DNA from: Salegentibacter echinorum
Lineage (GTDB): Bacteria; Bacteroidota; Bacteroidia; Flavobacteriales; Flavobacteriaceae
NCBI RefSeq assembly: GCF_900129445.1
Contig: NZ_FQVT01000001.1
Coordinates: 248,001 to 312,000, forward strand
Length of the DNA: 64,000 bases
Direction: 5' to 3'
The notes beneath the pieces are model-generated. The model did no database searches. It saw only the letters and a program-made list of their open reading frames with translations, and had not been told where the DNA came from. Shown in pieces: positions 1 to 8,124 of this stretch (position 1 is the first letter of the stretch; every line of letters starts with the position of its first letter). A program made the translations under genes and the position numbers.

Positions 1-415
1 TACTCTGCGGAGCGCAATCGGCATCGGTGAAAATTAAATAAGGATTTTTTGCTTTTTTGATGCCCAGGGTTAGCGCATATTTTTTATTGGCCCAAAACGC
101 TTCATTATTTTGAACATTTACAGATTTCACCCTACCGTCTAATGCCTGAAAGTCTTCAATAACCTCCAGGGTGTCATCCATCGAGGCATCATTAATTATA
201 ATGACTTCAAAATCTGGATAATCCTGCTCTAAAATTGAAGGCAGGAAAGTCTTTAAGTTTTCGGCTTCGTTTTTAGCACAAACGATTACCGAAACAGGGG
301 AATTCAAATTACTGGGAGCAGAAGGTTTTTCATTTACAAAAGAGAAAAACGCAAAATAGAAGCCTAAGATTATGAGGGAAATTAGGATAAATATTCCCAG
401 TAAAATTGTTGCCAT
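1..415 (-). CDS. Family 2 glycosyltransferase, N-terminal part (runs off the window)
   Basis: The 138 visible codons start with ATG at 415. Residues 1-26 form a hydrophobic membrane anchor. A GT-A nucleotide-sugar domain follows, with the opening strand VSVIVCAKNEAENL, the strand FEVIIINDASMDDT, and the metal-binding DxD-like site FTDADC close to the cut. This is the layout of membrane-anchored Bacteroidota family 2 glycosyltransferases that transfer sugars at the cytoplasmic face, but the acceptor cannot be guessed. The small Cys-rich membrane gene lies only 9 bp upstream, so the two are probably cotranscribed. The C-terminus, where extra membrane helices are usually found, is outside the window. 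Confidence 0.88.
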   Translation of the reverse strand, partial: MATILLGIFILISLIILGFYFAFFSFVNEKPSAPSNLNSPVSVIVCAKNEAENLKTFLPSILEQDYPDFEVIIINDASMDDTLEVIEDFQALDGRVKSVNVQNNEAFWANKKYALTLGIKKAKNPYLIFTDADCAPQS

Positions 416-424
416 GCACGCTAA

Positions 425-628
425 TTAGGCTTTTCTCTCTCCAGAGCAATCAGACATTTGTTCCGGCATTTTTCCGCACATACTGCAAGCTTCTCCTTCT
501 TTATTTAAAAAAGGACTTTGGCTGGCGCAGGTACCGGCAAATTTTCCGTTTTTCTTACCCCATATTTTAATAGCTATCCCAGCAAAGGCAAGACCTAAAA
601 GTACAATGGTTATCAGTAATAATTTCAT
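425..628 (-). CDS. Small Cys-rich membrane protein, NqrM (DUF539)-like layout
   Basis: This 67-residue protein has one N-terminal transmembrane segment (about residues 3-22), a basic stretch WGKKNGK, then four cysteines at 34, 48, 51 and 61, with a CxxC pair at 48-51. The layout of one helix, a basic linker, GTC and a short four-Cys tail resembles NqrM, the DUF539 factor that matures the Na+-pumping NADH:quinone reductase. That similarity comes from memory of the family and is only suggestive; Bacteroidota homologues are usually called membrane or secreted protein. A TATCTTTG promoter box lies about 95 bp upstream. The gene precedes a glycosyltransferase in a likely operon. Confidence 0.7.
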   Translation of the reverse strand: MKLLLITIVLLGLAFAGIAIKIWGKKNGKFAGTCASQSPFLNKEGEACSMCGKMPEQMSDCSGERKA

Positions 629-953
629 TTTCTCAATTTTTTTCGGCTTAAAATCTTTTTAAAAACTTCAGCCTAATAGTGATCAAACTCCTAATACAGA
701 AGTCTGGTTAAATTGCTGTGCAAAGATAACAATAAAAAGACTTTTTAGAAAATTGTAGGAGATAATTGCGATGCTCTTTTTTCGTATTTTTATTATAAAT
801 GCTAAAGACTTTTTGCCCAGGTTTTTATTCTAAAACTCATCATTTTTTAAATCCCCGGCGTTATAAAAGCTGCTTTTTTAAAACTTTCAATATATTTACT
901 TTTTTAAATTTTCAAATGAATATAGCTTTAGTGCTAAAACTAAATATAAACTT
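629..953. other. AT-rich divergent intergenic region
   Basis: This gap separates the divergent Cys-rich membrane protein and rhodanese genes. Apart from the minus-strand promoter box at 721-728 I see no gene, RNA fold or repeat. The rhodanese promoter should lie in the AT-rich part near 880-945, but no clean TAnnTTTG box is visible. Confidence 0.5.
721..728 (-). promoter_or_regulatory. Bacteroidota -7 box (TATCTTTG) for the Cys-rich membrane protein gene
   Basis: Read on the minus strand this is TATCTTTG, a match to TAnnTTTG. It lies 93 bp upstream of the start codon at 628. No clear TTG -33 box was found at the right distance, so this is a partial match. Confidence 0.4.
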
Positions 954-1265
954 ATGAAAGAACTAAATCAACAAGAGTGGAAAGAGCAGCTGGAAAAAGA
1001 TGATAATGCGGTGCTTTTAGATGTTCGAACCGAAGAGGAAGTTGCAGAAGGCTACATCCCAGATGCTAAAAATCTGGATATTTATAAGTCACAGGAGTTT
1101 ATGGGAGAAGTAGAAAAAATGGATAAGGATAAAAACTATTATGTTTATTGCCGCTCTGGAAAACGCAGTGCCCAGGCCTGTACTATTTTAGATCAAATGG
1201 GAGCCGCCAATACTTATAATTTGGAAGGCGGATTTATGGAATGGAAAGGAGAGAAGAAACAGTAA
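954..1265 (+). CDS. Single-domain rhodanese-like sulfurtransferase
   Basis: The 103-residue protein is one rhodanese domain: the opening strand VLLDVRTEEEVAEGYIPDA, then the active-site loop CRSGKRS with catalytic Cys66, and a closing GGFMEWKG segment. Members move sulfane sulfur through a cysteine persulfide, and the six-residue loop after the cysteine fits sulfurtransferases better than Cdc25-type phosphatases. There is no signal peptide, so it is cytoplasmic. It appears monocistronic; the donor and acceptor are unknown. Confidence 0.9.
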   Translation: MKELNQQEWKEQLEKDDNAVLLDVRTEEEVAEGYIPDAKNLDIYKSQEFMGEVEKMDKDKNYYVYCRSGKRSAQACTILDQMGAANTYNLEGGFMEWKGEKKQ

Positions 1266-1360
1266 ACGGTTGGCGGTCTCAGTTTGTAGTAAGCAGTCTC
1301 AGTAAACAGTGGGCAAATTTACCGACAGTCCCTGTTAACTGAAACTGCCAACTGAACGGC
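1266..1360. repeat. Degenerate inverted repeat of the GTTGGCAGTYTCAGT type
   Basis: GTTGGCGGTCTCAGT near the left end is an imperfect inverted copy (13 of 15) of ACTGAAACTGCCAAC near the right end, with further CAGTCTCAGT words between. A related string, GGCAGTCGCAGTCACAGT, occurs near 12384. This looks like a noncoding dispersed element between convergent genes. Confidence 0.55.
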
Positions 1361-1361
1361 G

Positions 1362-2576
1362 TTACTGCCTTCTGTCAAGTAGTAACCAACGAGTTCCAAT
1401 ACTTAAGATGGTTAAAATTTCTCCATTAGCTATACTTGTTATATTGGTGTTATTCTGAATATCATCCAGGGTATCTCCATTTAAGAAATTAAAAGAAGTG
1501 CTACTACTACCCATCCCTATTAAAACTATTTCCCGACCTTTAAAGTTGGAAGCATCTGGAATTGTGATAGATGATGCATTATTCGTGATTCGTAAATAGT
1601 AAACTTCGGGACCAATAATATAATTTCCAGTTTGATTTCCTGTACTCACATAATTCCTGGTGTGATTGGCTTTCCAGCTTACGTTGCCCTGGTCGTCGCT
1701 TACCAAAATATCACCTTCTTTTCCGCGGGAATCTGGTAGGGTGTATTCCTCAGCCTTAGATTTCCCTATTCCCACAGGACCTTCAAAATAACCGGCAAAT
1801 ACCCTTGAGCTGGGATTACCTTCCGCGCGAGCGTAAATCCCGTAGATATGTCCTCTACCTGTATTTGTTCCTATCTCGGTGAAAATACCGTAGTTATCGC
1901 TATTGGCTCCTTCTGTTCGGCCTACCCGATTGTAAATCCCATACATATCCCTGCTACCTGAGGCTTTGTTGGTTACGTTGTAAATACCATAGCGTTCGGC
2001 TTCACCATCAGTTGAAACACTTAGTTTAATACCATATTTTACCGCATCGGTTTTACTACGGTTAGTAATTTCCATTCCGTAGGTATTCTTTGTCTTTTCA
2101 GGATTGTTGTTGTCTATTTCCAAACCCTTTTTAATGTCTTTGGGATCACCGGGATTAATCGCAATTTGAAGTTTACTCTCCAGTGCTTCAGTCCCAATGC
2201 CTATATTTCCATTTCTGAAGATATCATCTGTTATATTCCCGGGACTTTCGGTAGTACCAATTTTATAAAAATTACTGGCTTTAGCATCTGAGACGATAGA
2301 TTTCCATTGATTTTCCTGTTGGTGCCAATAATAGAATCCGGTAGGAGAATTATTATAATTTTCGCTTAGAAATACTAACATCCCGTGTTGCGCCAACCCA
2401 GGATTTTGCGCCGGGAATTTTGTTATCCTCGGAATAAGAATTCCGTCAATATTCGCCGGATTACCCTCATTAGTAGCCACAATGTCCAGTTGAGCCCCGG
2501 GATTGGTAGTACCAATTCCCACCTGACTAAACATACCGGTTGGAAAAAGTAGTAGGAAAATTATAAACGCCCTCAT
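1362..2576 (-). CDS. Secreted surface protein with VGIGTTNP head and YGI repeats
   Basis: A signal peptide (residues 1-17, cut before QVGIG) leads a 404-residue protein. It opens with VGIGTTNPGAQLDI, a hallmark of exported Bacteroidota surface and fibre-like proteins, repeated in weaker form at NGNIGIGTEALESKLQI (about 123-139) and GPVGIGKS. Residues 166-262 contain seven YG-centred beta units (at 166, 181, 196, 212, 229, 245 and 262) spaced 15-17 residues apart, suggesting a regular beta structure. The C-terminal 90 residues look like a compact beta domain ending in IGTRWLLLDRR. No type IX sorting tail is recognisable. Function is unknown; adhesin or fibre-like roles are a guess. Confidence 0.8.
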   Translation of the reverse strand: MRAFIIFLLLFPTGMFSQVGIGTTNPGAQLDIVATNEGNPANIDGILIPRITKFPAQNPGLAQHGMLVFLSENYNNSPTGFYYWHQQENQWKSIVSDAKASNFYKIGTTESPGNITDDIFRNGNIGIGTEALESKLQIAINPGDPKDIKKGLEIDNNNPEKTKNTYGMEITNRSKTDAVKYGIKLSVSTDGEAERYGIYNVTNKASGSRDMYGIYNRVGRTEGANSDNYGIFTEIGTNTGRGHIYGIYARAEGNPSSRVFAGYFEGPVGIGKSKAEEYTLPDSRGKEGDILVSDDQGNVSWKANHTRNYVSTGNQTGNYIIGPEVYYLRITNNASSITIPDASNFKGREIVLIGMGSSSTSFNFLNGDTLDDIQNNTNITSIANGEILTILSIGTRWLLLDRRQ

Positions 2577-2600
2577 CCTGAAAAAGCTTAATTGTTGTAA

Positions 2601-2755
2601 GAGCTTGTTTAAACTGACTCCTTTCTGATTTCCAATGTTTTGTGAACCATGGCGTTGTCTAAAAATTGTTGAATATCCAGATATTCAACAATTTTTATAC
2701 TTAGCCAGAACAACAAACTCTTGAAAATCAGTTTGAATTGACTTTAAACAGGCTC
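2601..2755. mobile_element. 155-bp MITE-like element, IS5-type ends, TAA target duplication
   Basis: The ends are imperfect inverted repeats: GAGCTTGTTTAAA at 2601 and, read from the other side, GAGCCTGTTTAAA ending at 2755. About 25 of the outer 34 positions match. The copy is flanked by TAA at 2598-2600 and 2756-2758, as expected for the 3-bp TNA duplications made by IS5-family elements. The centre is a perfect 16-bp palindrome (2661-2676 and 2681-2696) with a CCAG loop. There is no ORF inside, so it could only be mobilised in trans. It lies downstream of uvrB. The family assignment is inferred from the ends. Confidence 0.65.
2661..2696. terminator. Perfect 16-bp stem hairpin, possible bidirectional terminator
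   Basis: AAAAATTGTTGAATAT and its exact reverse complement flank a CCAG tetraloop. The stem begins with A5 and ends with T5, so it could end transcription in either direction, notably that of uvrB from the right. It is the core of the MITE-like element. Confidence 0.45.
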
Positions 2756-2894
2756 TAATTCGGTTAACTGTACTTTATCCCGAATTATTCACAAATAATC
2801 GGGGTTATAAAGTTAAAGTTAGTTTTTGCGCTTATTTTCTTCGGAAAAAATAAAAAATAACGGGATTTCCCTCTGTTTTCTTTTAACTCAAAAG

Positions 2895-2926
2895 AGACCT
2901 CGCAGGTTTCTGAAACTGTGAGGTCT
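2895..2926. repeat. AGACCTC...GAGGTCT palindromic dispersed repeat
   Basis: The imperfect palindrome has arms AGACCTCGCAGGTTTC and GAAACTGTGAGGTCT. A second copy is at 52709-52741. Short palindromes of this kind are scattered through many Bacteroidota genomes; here it sits just downstream of uvrB. Confidence 0.6.
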
Positions 2927-2962
2927 AGTCATTTAACCTGGTTTTTCTTATTGAGAATTAGC

Positions 2963-4972
2963 CTAAACCTGGGCTTCTTTTACTTTATTCTGAAGCATTT
3001 TTATTTCATCCCGCAATTTTGCTGCTTCCATAAAATCCAGGTCTTTAGCCGCTTTTTCCATTTCTTTGCGCCTGGCCCTTATCCGCTTCTCTAAATCGGG
3101 TTTACTCATATAAGCCACTTCGGCTTCGGCAGCTTCGGTGGTCAGCGGTTTTTCAGCATCATAAACATCCAGTTTTTCTTTGATTAAAGTGCTGTTTTCA
3201 ATTTTCTTAACCAGGGGAGTTGGGGTAATATTGTTCTCCTTATTATAATTTATCTGCTTGGTTCTTCTATATTCGGTTTCATCGATGGTCTTTTGCATAC
3301 TGTTGGTGATTTTGTCGGCATAAAGAATCGCTTTTCCTTCTACGTGCCGCGCTGCTCTACCAATAGTTTGAGTTAGGGAACGGTTACTTCTAAGGAAACC
3401 TTCTTTATCGGCATCAATAACCGCCACCAGGGAAACTTCTGGGAGATCCAGGCCTTCCCTAAGTAGGTTGACACCAATAAGCACATCAAAAATCCCTTTC
3501 CGAAGATCTTGCATAATTTCTACCCGTTCTAAAGTATCTACATCTGAGTGAATATAACGGCACCTAATATTTATTCGGGTAAGGTATTTCGCCAATTCTT
3601 CGGCCATTCTTTTGGTAAGGGTTGTGACCAGCGTTCGCTCGTCTTTTTCTACCCGCGCCTGTATTTCTTCAATAAGATCGTCTATTTGATTAAGGCTGGG
3701 CCGCACCTCGATAACAGGGTCTAAAAGTCCGGTAGGTCTAATTACCTGTTCCACATAAACTCCTTCAGAATTTTGTAATTCATAATCTGCCGGGGTCGCA
3801 CTTACATAAATCACCTGGTTTTGCAGTGCTTCGAATTCTTCAAATTTTAATGGGCGGTTGTCCATAGCGGCAGGCAGCCTAAAACCATATTCCACTAAAG
3901 TTTCTTTCCTGGAACGGTCGCCACCGTACATAGCGTGAACCTGCGGAATGGTTACGTGACTTTCATCTACTACCATTAGGTAATCGTCTGGGAAATAATC
4001 TAAAAGACAGAAAGGCCGCGTGCCGGGTTGTCTTCCGTCTAAATATCTGGAGTAATTCTCAATTCCCGAGCAATAGCCTAATTCTCTAATCATCTCTAAA
4101 TCAAAGTTAGTCCGCTCGTCCAGGCGTTTTGCTTCCAAATGTTTCCCAATATCCCGAAAATAATCCACCTGTTTTACCAGGTCGTCCTGAATGTCGTGAA
4201 TGGCATTTTGCAACACATCTGGCGACGTTACAAACATATTGGCGGGATAGATATTTAGGCGCTCATATTTCTCGATAACATCATTGGTGCCGGGATCAAA
4301 AGCTTCAATTTCTTCAATTTCGTCACCAAAAAAATGAATTCTGAAGGCATTGTCGGCATAACTCGGGAAAACATCTACGGTGTCCCCTTTAATCCGGAAG
4401 TTTCCGTGCGTAAATTCTGCTTCGGTGCGGGAATATAAACTCTGTACCAGTTGATGTAAAAATTTGGTTCGGGACAGTTGCATATCTCTTTCAATAGAAA
4501 CCACGTTTTTACGAAATTCTACCGGGTTTCCAATACCGTAAAGGCAGGAAACCGAGGCAACTACAATCACATCTCTTCTTCCGCTTAATAACGAAGAAGT
4601 AGTGCTAAGCCTCAATTTTTCAATCTCCTCGTTGATAGAAAGGTCTTTTTCAATATAAGTTCCTGAAGTGGGAATAAAAGCTTCCGGCTGATAATAATCA
4701 TAGTAGCTCACAAAATATTCCACCGCATTATCGGGGAAAAATTGTTTAAATTCTGAATAAAGCTGGGCTGCCAGGGTTTTATTATGGGCAAGTACCAGCG
4801 TTGGTTTTTCCACCTCCTGAATTACATTGGCCACAGAAAATGTTTTTCCCGACCCTGTAACCCCGAGTAGGGTTTGATACTGTTCATTTTTATTGATTCC
4901 GCTTACCAGTTCCTCAATAGCTTTTGGCTGGTCCCCGGTTGGTTTGTAATCTGATTCTATCCTAAACTTCAT
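2963..4972 (-). CDS. uvrB: Excinuclease ABC subunit B
   Basis: UvrB verifies and loads onto damaged DNA in nucleotide excision repair with UvrA and UvrC. The 669-residue length is standard. Visible are the opening YKPTGDQPKAI, Walker A GVTGSGKT (37-44), the beta-hairpin region with YYDYYQPEAFIPTSGTYIEKD-like residues split by DNA wedging aromatics, the DESH helicase box in VVDESHVTIPQ, the motif VI region QTIGRAARH, and a C-terminal UVR helix pair (about 628-663) for UvrC contact. I chose ATG at 4972 because it follows AAGGAGAG and because the -7 box TAATTTTG lies inside the longer reading frame that begins at 5044. Confidence 0.97.
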   Translation of the reverse strand: MKFRIESDYKPTGDQPKAIEELVSGINKNEQYQTLLGVTGSGKTFSVANVIQEVEKPTLVLAHNKTLAAQLYSEFKQFFPDNAVEYFVSYYDYYQPEAFIPTSGTYIEKDLSINEEIEKLRLSTTSSLLSGRRDVIVVASVSCLYGIGNPVEFRKNVVSIERDMQLSRTKFLHQLVQSLYSRTEAEFTHGNFRIKGDTVDVFPSYADNAFRIHFFGDEIEEIEAFDPGTNDVIEKYERLNIYPANMFVTSPDVLQNAIHDIQDDLVKQVDYFRDIGKHLEAKRLDERTNFDLEMIRELGYCSGIENYSRYLDGRQPGTRPFCLLDYFPDDYLMVVDESHVTIPQVHAMYGGDRSRKETLVEYGFRLPAAMDNRPLKFEEFEALQNQVIYVSATPADYELQNSEGVYVEQVIRPTGLLDPVIEVRPSLNQIDDLIEEIQARVEKDERTLVTTLTKRMAEELAKYLTRINIRCRYIHSDVDTLERVEIMQDLRKGIFDVLIGVNLLREGLDLPEVSLVAVIDADKEGFLRSNRSLTQTIGRAARHVEGKAILYADKITNSMQKTIDETEYRRTKQINYNKENNITPTPLVKKIENSTLIKEKLDVYDAEKPLTTEAAEAEVAYMSKPDLEKRIRARRKEMEKAAKDLDFMEAAKLRDEIKMLQNKVKEAQV

Positions 4973-4992
4973 GCTTCTCTCCTTGTTCTCTG

Positions 4993-5000
4993 CAAAATTA
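4993..5000 (-). promoter_or_regulatory. -7 box (TAATTTTG) of uvrB
   Basis: On the minus strand TAATTTTG fits TAnnTTTG and sits 20 bp before the uvrB ATG, predicting transcription from about 4986. It rules out the upstream in-frame start at 5044. Confidence 0.55.
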
Positions 5001-5109
5001 AGCAATAATCCTGCCTTACGGAACCCGAAACCTTTCCTTAACACTTAATATATAGTATAGCAGACAAAAAGCCTGAAGTCTGTAATATTGGACACTACGT
5101 TAATCTATT

Positions 5110-5188
5110 AAGCCGCTAATACACAGAGTCACAATGAGGCACAAAGTAAATTTTTAAAGCTTCTTAGTGATTTGATGCCTTGGTGGAT
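5110..5188. repeat. Dispersed repeat (CACAAAG/CACAGAG type), copy 1
   Basis: On the minus strand it reads ACCAAGGCATCAAATCACTAAGAAGC, then an AT stretch, TTTGTGCCTCATTGTGACTCTGTGTATTAGCGGC. The word pattern (CACTAAG, CACAAAG, GTGGC/GCGGC) recurs at 14769-14897 and is a familiar noncoding Bacteroidota intergenic repeat. It separates uvrB from the ABC-2 operon. Confidence 0.5.
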
Positions 5189-5215
5189 ATTCCCCGATCG
5201 CGGAAATATTAAGTT

Positions 5216-6052
5216 TTACAAATCTCTTTTTTGAAGTAATTTATAAGATAAGAATACAAAAATTGCGGTCCATAATAATACAATAAGCAGTTGATCCCAA
5301 TGAATCCCGTAATCCTTATCGATTTTTGAACCTATTTGTGTAGCTGCTGCCTGTACAGCGGTGAGCCTGGTAAAAGGTTCTTTAATAAGATTGCCCATAG
5401 ATTCTAGGGGGAAGAACCTTGAAATTTGATCGGCAATATTGGTTCCCCTAAAAACCTGCCATTTTAAAAGTCCATAAATGATACTTTCTATAATCCACCA
5501 GATGAATAGGAAACCAAGCGCAAAAGCCGAACGTTTAATAAGAATACCTAAAAACATACAAAGCGCGAAGAAACCTGTAAGATTTATAAAGTAACCAATC
5601 ATGTATTCCATATCAGAAAAAATGATGGAAGCTTCGGTAAAGTCTGAAAAAGAAAGCCCCAGGATTAGCGAAACTATAAACAGAAAAACAGTAGAAATTA
5701 ATGAAAAAACAATGACTGTGAGAAACTTGGAAGCGATAAACTCTTTTTTGCTTAGTCCGTCGATTAGGTTTTGCTTCAGGGTCCTATTGGTGTATTCGTT
5801 AGACATCATAGAAACAATCACAATGGCGAGGAATAATTTAAGCAGGGATGCGATATAGGTGTTGAAATGCCAGATATAGGGAAAATTGAAAATTCCCTGG
5901 TCGGCTACCCGAAAGTTGACACTTCCAAAATTAAACTCCACCGAAGCGATTAACGCAATAAATGTGATTAAAATAAAATAGGTAAGCGTTAAAATTTTTG
6001 CTGAACGGCTATAGCGTAATTTGTGGTATTCTATTTCTAAAAGTCGTAGCAT
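5216..6052 (-). CDS. ABC-2 type permease
   Basis: This 278-residue integral membrane protein has a cytoplasmic N-terminus (LLEIEYHKLRYSRSAK), six hydrophobic segments and the NEYTNRTLKQNLIDGLSKKEFIASK cytoplasmic element typical of ABC-2 permeases after the second helix. Its start codon shares one base with the stop of the ATPase gene upstream (TAATG), so the two are translationally coupled and form an exporter. Substrate unknown; related pairs confer bacteriocin or antibiotic resistance or are housekeeping transporters. Confidence 0.88.
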   Translation of the reverse strand: MLRLLEIEYHKLRYSRSAKILTLTYFILITFIALIASVEFNFGSVNFRVADQGIFNFPYIWHFNTYIASLLKLFLAIVIVSMMSNEYTNRTLKQNLIDGLSKKEFIASKFLTVIVFSLISTVFLFIVSLILGLSFSDFTEASIIFSDMEYMIGYFINLTGFFALCMFLGILIKRSAFALGFLFIWWIIESIIYGLLKWQVFRGTNIADQISRFFPLESMGNLIKEPFTRLTAVQAAATQIGSKIDKDYGIHWDQLLIVLLWTAIFVFLSYKLLQKRDL

Positions 6053-6957
6053 TATGCGGTAGGATTTTGATTGGTTAATTGCAGGAATTGCTCTTCCAGG
6101 CTTTCTTTTCGTTTCACCAGGTAAGAAAGGGAAAGTCCTTTTTCAAATAAATATTCATTAATGGTTTCGGCTGCCATTGGTTCCTTTAATATAGCTGTAA
6201 CTACATCATCTTTTTCTGAAACCTTATCGATACCGGGATGTTCTTTTAGTAACTGTTGCAGGCGTTGCAAATCTGCCGCCTGAAGTTTAAAAAAGCCGTG
6301 GCTGGCGTTAATCGCATCTACCGGGCCGCTATACAGCTTTTTCCCTTTTCTTATAATTACTACGTGGGAGCATACTTTTTCCACTTCGTCGAGTAAATGG
6401 GACGCAAGCAGGATTGTAGTGCCACCGGCGGCAATTTTTCGTATAATTTCACGAATTTGATGAATTCCCTGCGGATCCAACCCATTGGTAGGTTCATCTA
6501 AAATAAGGATTTTAGGATCGTTCAATAGGGCAGAAGCTATGGCAAGTCGTTGTTTCATCCCCAGTGAAAAAGTGCGGAATTTACTGTCTTTTCTATCTAA
6601 TAAACCTACAATTTCCAGTTTCTCATCAATTTTATTTTTTGGTACTGCTTTAATTTTACAAACCAGAGCCAGGTTTTGCGCTGCGGTCATATAAGGATAG
6701 AAATTGGGATGCTCTATAATCGCACCTACTTTCTTTAAGGCTTCGTGGGTATCTGTACTTCCGTCAAACCACGAGAAATTGCCTGAAGTTTTATTTACTA
6801 CATTAAGCACCATGCCCAGGGTGGTAGATTTACCGCTACCGTTGGGCCCAAGAATCCCATAAACGTTTCCTTTTTCTATAGTAAATGAAAGCTGATCTAC
6901 TGCCGTAAGTGCTCCGTACTTTTTGGTGAGGTTTTTTAAACTTAAAATTGTTTCCAA
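6052..6957 (-). CDS. ABC transporter ATP-binding protein
   Basis: A complete nucleotide-binding domain: Walker A GPNGSGKS (37-44), signature FSLGMKQR, Walker B LILDEPTNGLD, and switch histidine in LASHLLDEV. About 80 extra residues at the C-terminus match the accessory domain of the BcrA/NatA-like group. It drives the ABC-2 permease encoded immediately downstream. The start is UUG at 6957: no ATG occurs before the conserved N-terminus, and the frame is closed upstream at 7003. The gene is divergent from the kinase-like gene, 96 bp away. Confidence 0.92.
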   Translation of the reverse strand: METILSLKNLTKKYGALTAVDQLSFTIEKGNVYGILGPNGSGKSTTLGMVLNVVNKTSGNFSWFDGSTDTHEALKKVGAIIEHPNFYPYMTAAQNLALVCKIKAVPKNKIDEKLEIVGLLDRKDSKFRTFSLGMKQRLAIASALLNDPKILILDEPTNGLDPQGIHQIREIIRKIAAGGTTILLASHLLDEVEKVCSHVVIIRKGKKLYSGPVDAINASHGFFKLQAADLQRLQQLLKEHPGIDKVSEKDDVVTAILKEPMAAETINEYLFEKGLSLSYLVKRKESLEEQFLQLTNQNPTA

Positions 6958-7053
6958 AGTGAAGAATTTTTGTACGTGTATGACGATGAAGTTTGATAAA
7001 TGTTACAGAATTTGCTATAGAAAGCTTAAATTTGAAAAAAAGCAGACCCAAAT

Positions 7054-8124
7054 ATGGAAAAGAAACTGATGTCTAAGAAAAAGCCATCATTTGCCGTAAA
7101 TGAACGTCTTAACCGATATCTGGCCAAACACAACAGAAATACCAAGATCCCTGTGTTTTACGATGATCTATTAAGATTTTCTGGCTCTGTGGTGGTTTAC
7201 GATCAACACGATGAGGATACATTTTGGGTACGCTGTTACTATCCAGATTTTGAACGCGAAGAAATTGATGTAAGCCTAAAACAGGTTTATAATATTATGC
7301 ATTCAGATGGAAGCGACGATTCACTGGAATTTTTAACCGTAGATTCTATAGACTACTGCACTTTTGGGAATTCTAAACCCTTCAGGGTCAAAGTAAGGAA
7401 TATTTTAAATGATAGTTTCACTTATTTTTATGTAAAAAAAGCTGATGCCTCCAGAATCTATGGCCTCGAATTTGAACACTTGCTTTCTCCACACCGAATA
7501 AACTTTTTGGTTTATAAAGACACACTTATAGAGGAGCACATTGCGGGGATACCGGGAGATGTTTTTATTGAAGATCATTTGCCTGCCTGTGATAGCAGGG
7601 CGCAAACACAAATTGCCAAACAGTTTGTGAAGTTTAATGAACGTTGTACAGTTAGGCTTTTGGGAGATATGCGCTCCTATAATTATGTAGTTATTCCCAC
7701 CCATGATTTTGATCACGTAGAATATAAAATTCGTGCCATAGATTTCGATCAGCAGTGTTTTGAAGGTAATTTTAAAGTTTACAAACCGCAGTTTTTTAAG
7801 GAAAACCTTAAAATGGTACAGCTAGTACAGGAAAAATTACAGGAATCTTCCATAGAACAATATCGAAAAGAAGAACGTTCCCTGCTGGCAAAAAGGATTA
7901 TAAATACTAAGCCTCGTTATAAAGAACTGCTGCGTTGTATGATAAATGACAATGTTTCTACCCAAAAAAACGTAAAAAAATTAAGAAAAGAACTTTATAT
8001 TTATACGAATGATATGAAGTTTAAACGAGCCAGCACTATGGGGCAAATATTGCGAACCGCATTAGATTTTGTTAGGCGTAATTATGAAAACGTAAATATG
8101 AAACGACTTCTGGAGAGTTCATAA
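7054..8124 (+). CDS. Conserved protein of unknown function with APH/kinase-like motifs
   Basis: I do not recognise a named family for these 356 residues. Residues 40-160 look mainly beta, then KK at 128-129 in YFYVKKAD and E139 in YGLEFEH could be an ATP-lysine and helix-C glutamate pair. LLGDMRSYNYVV (203-213) resembles the catalytic loop HGDxxxxN of aminoglycoside phosphotransferases with Gly replacing His, and IRAIDFDQQ (227-234) resembles the IDFD metal loop. The 120-residue C-terminal region is basic and helical. If a kinase, it is atypical and its substrate is unknown. No signal peptide or membrane helix. The second in-frame ATG at 7069 is a possible alternative start. It stands alone, divergent from the ABC operon. 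Confidence 0.75.
   Translation: MEKKLMSKKKPSFAVNERLNRYLAKHNRNTKIPVFYDDLLRFSGSVVVYDQHDEDTFWVRCYYPDFEREEIDVSLKQVYNIMHSDGSDDSLEFLTVDSIDYCTFGNSKPFRVKVRNILNDSFTYFYVKKADASRIYGLEFEHLLSPHRINFLVYKDTLIEEHIAGIPGDVFIEDHLPACDSRAQTQIAKQFVKFNERCTVRLLGDMRSYNYVVIPTHDFDHVEYKIRAIDFDQQCFEGNFKVYKPQFFKENLKMVQLVQEKLQESSIEQYRKEERSLLAKRIINTKPRYKELLRCMINDNVSTQKNVKKLRKELYIYTNDMKFKRASTMGQILRTALDFVRRNYENVNMKRLLESS

Noticed and set aside
4973-5044. Longer UvrB N-terminus starting at 5044
   Set aside because: The -7 promoter box and the AAGGAGAG site both fall inside this extension and the conserved protein begins at 4972.
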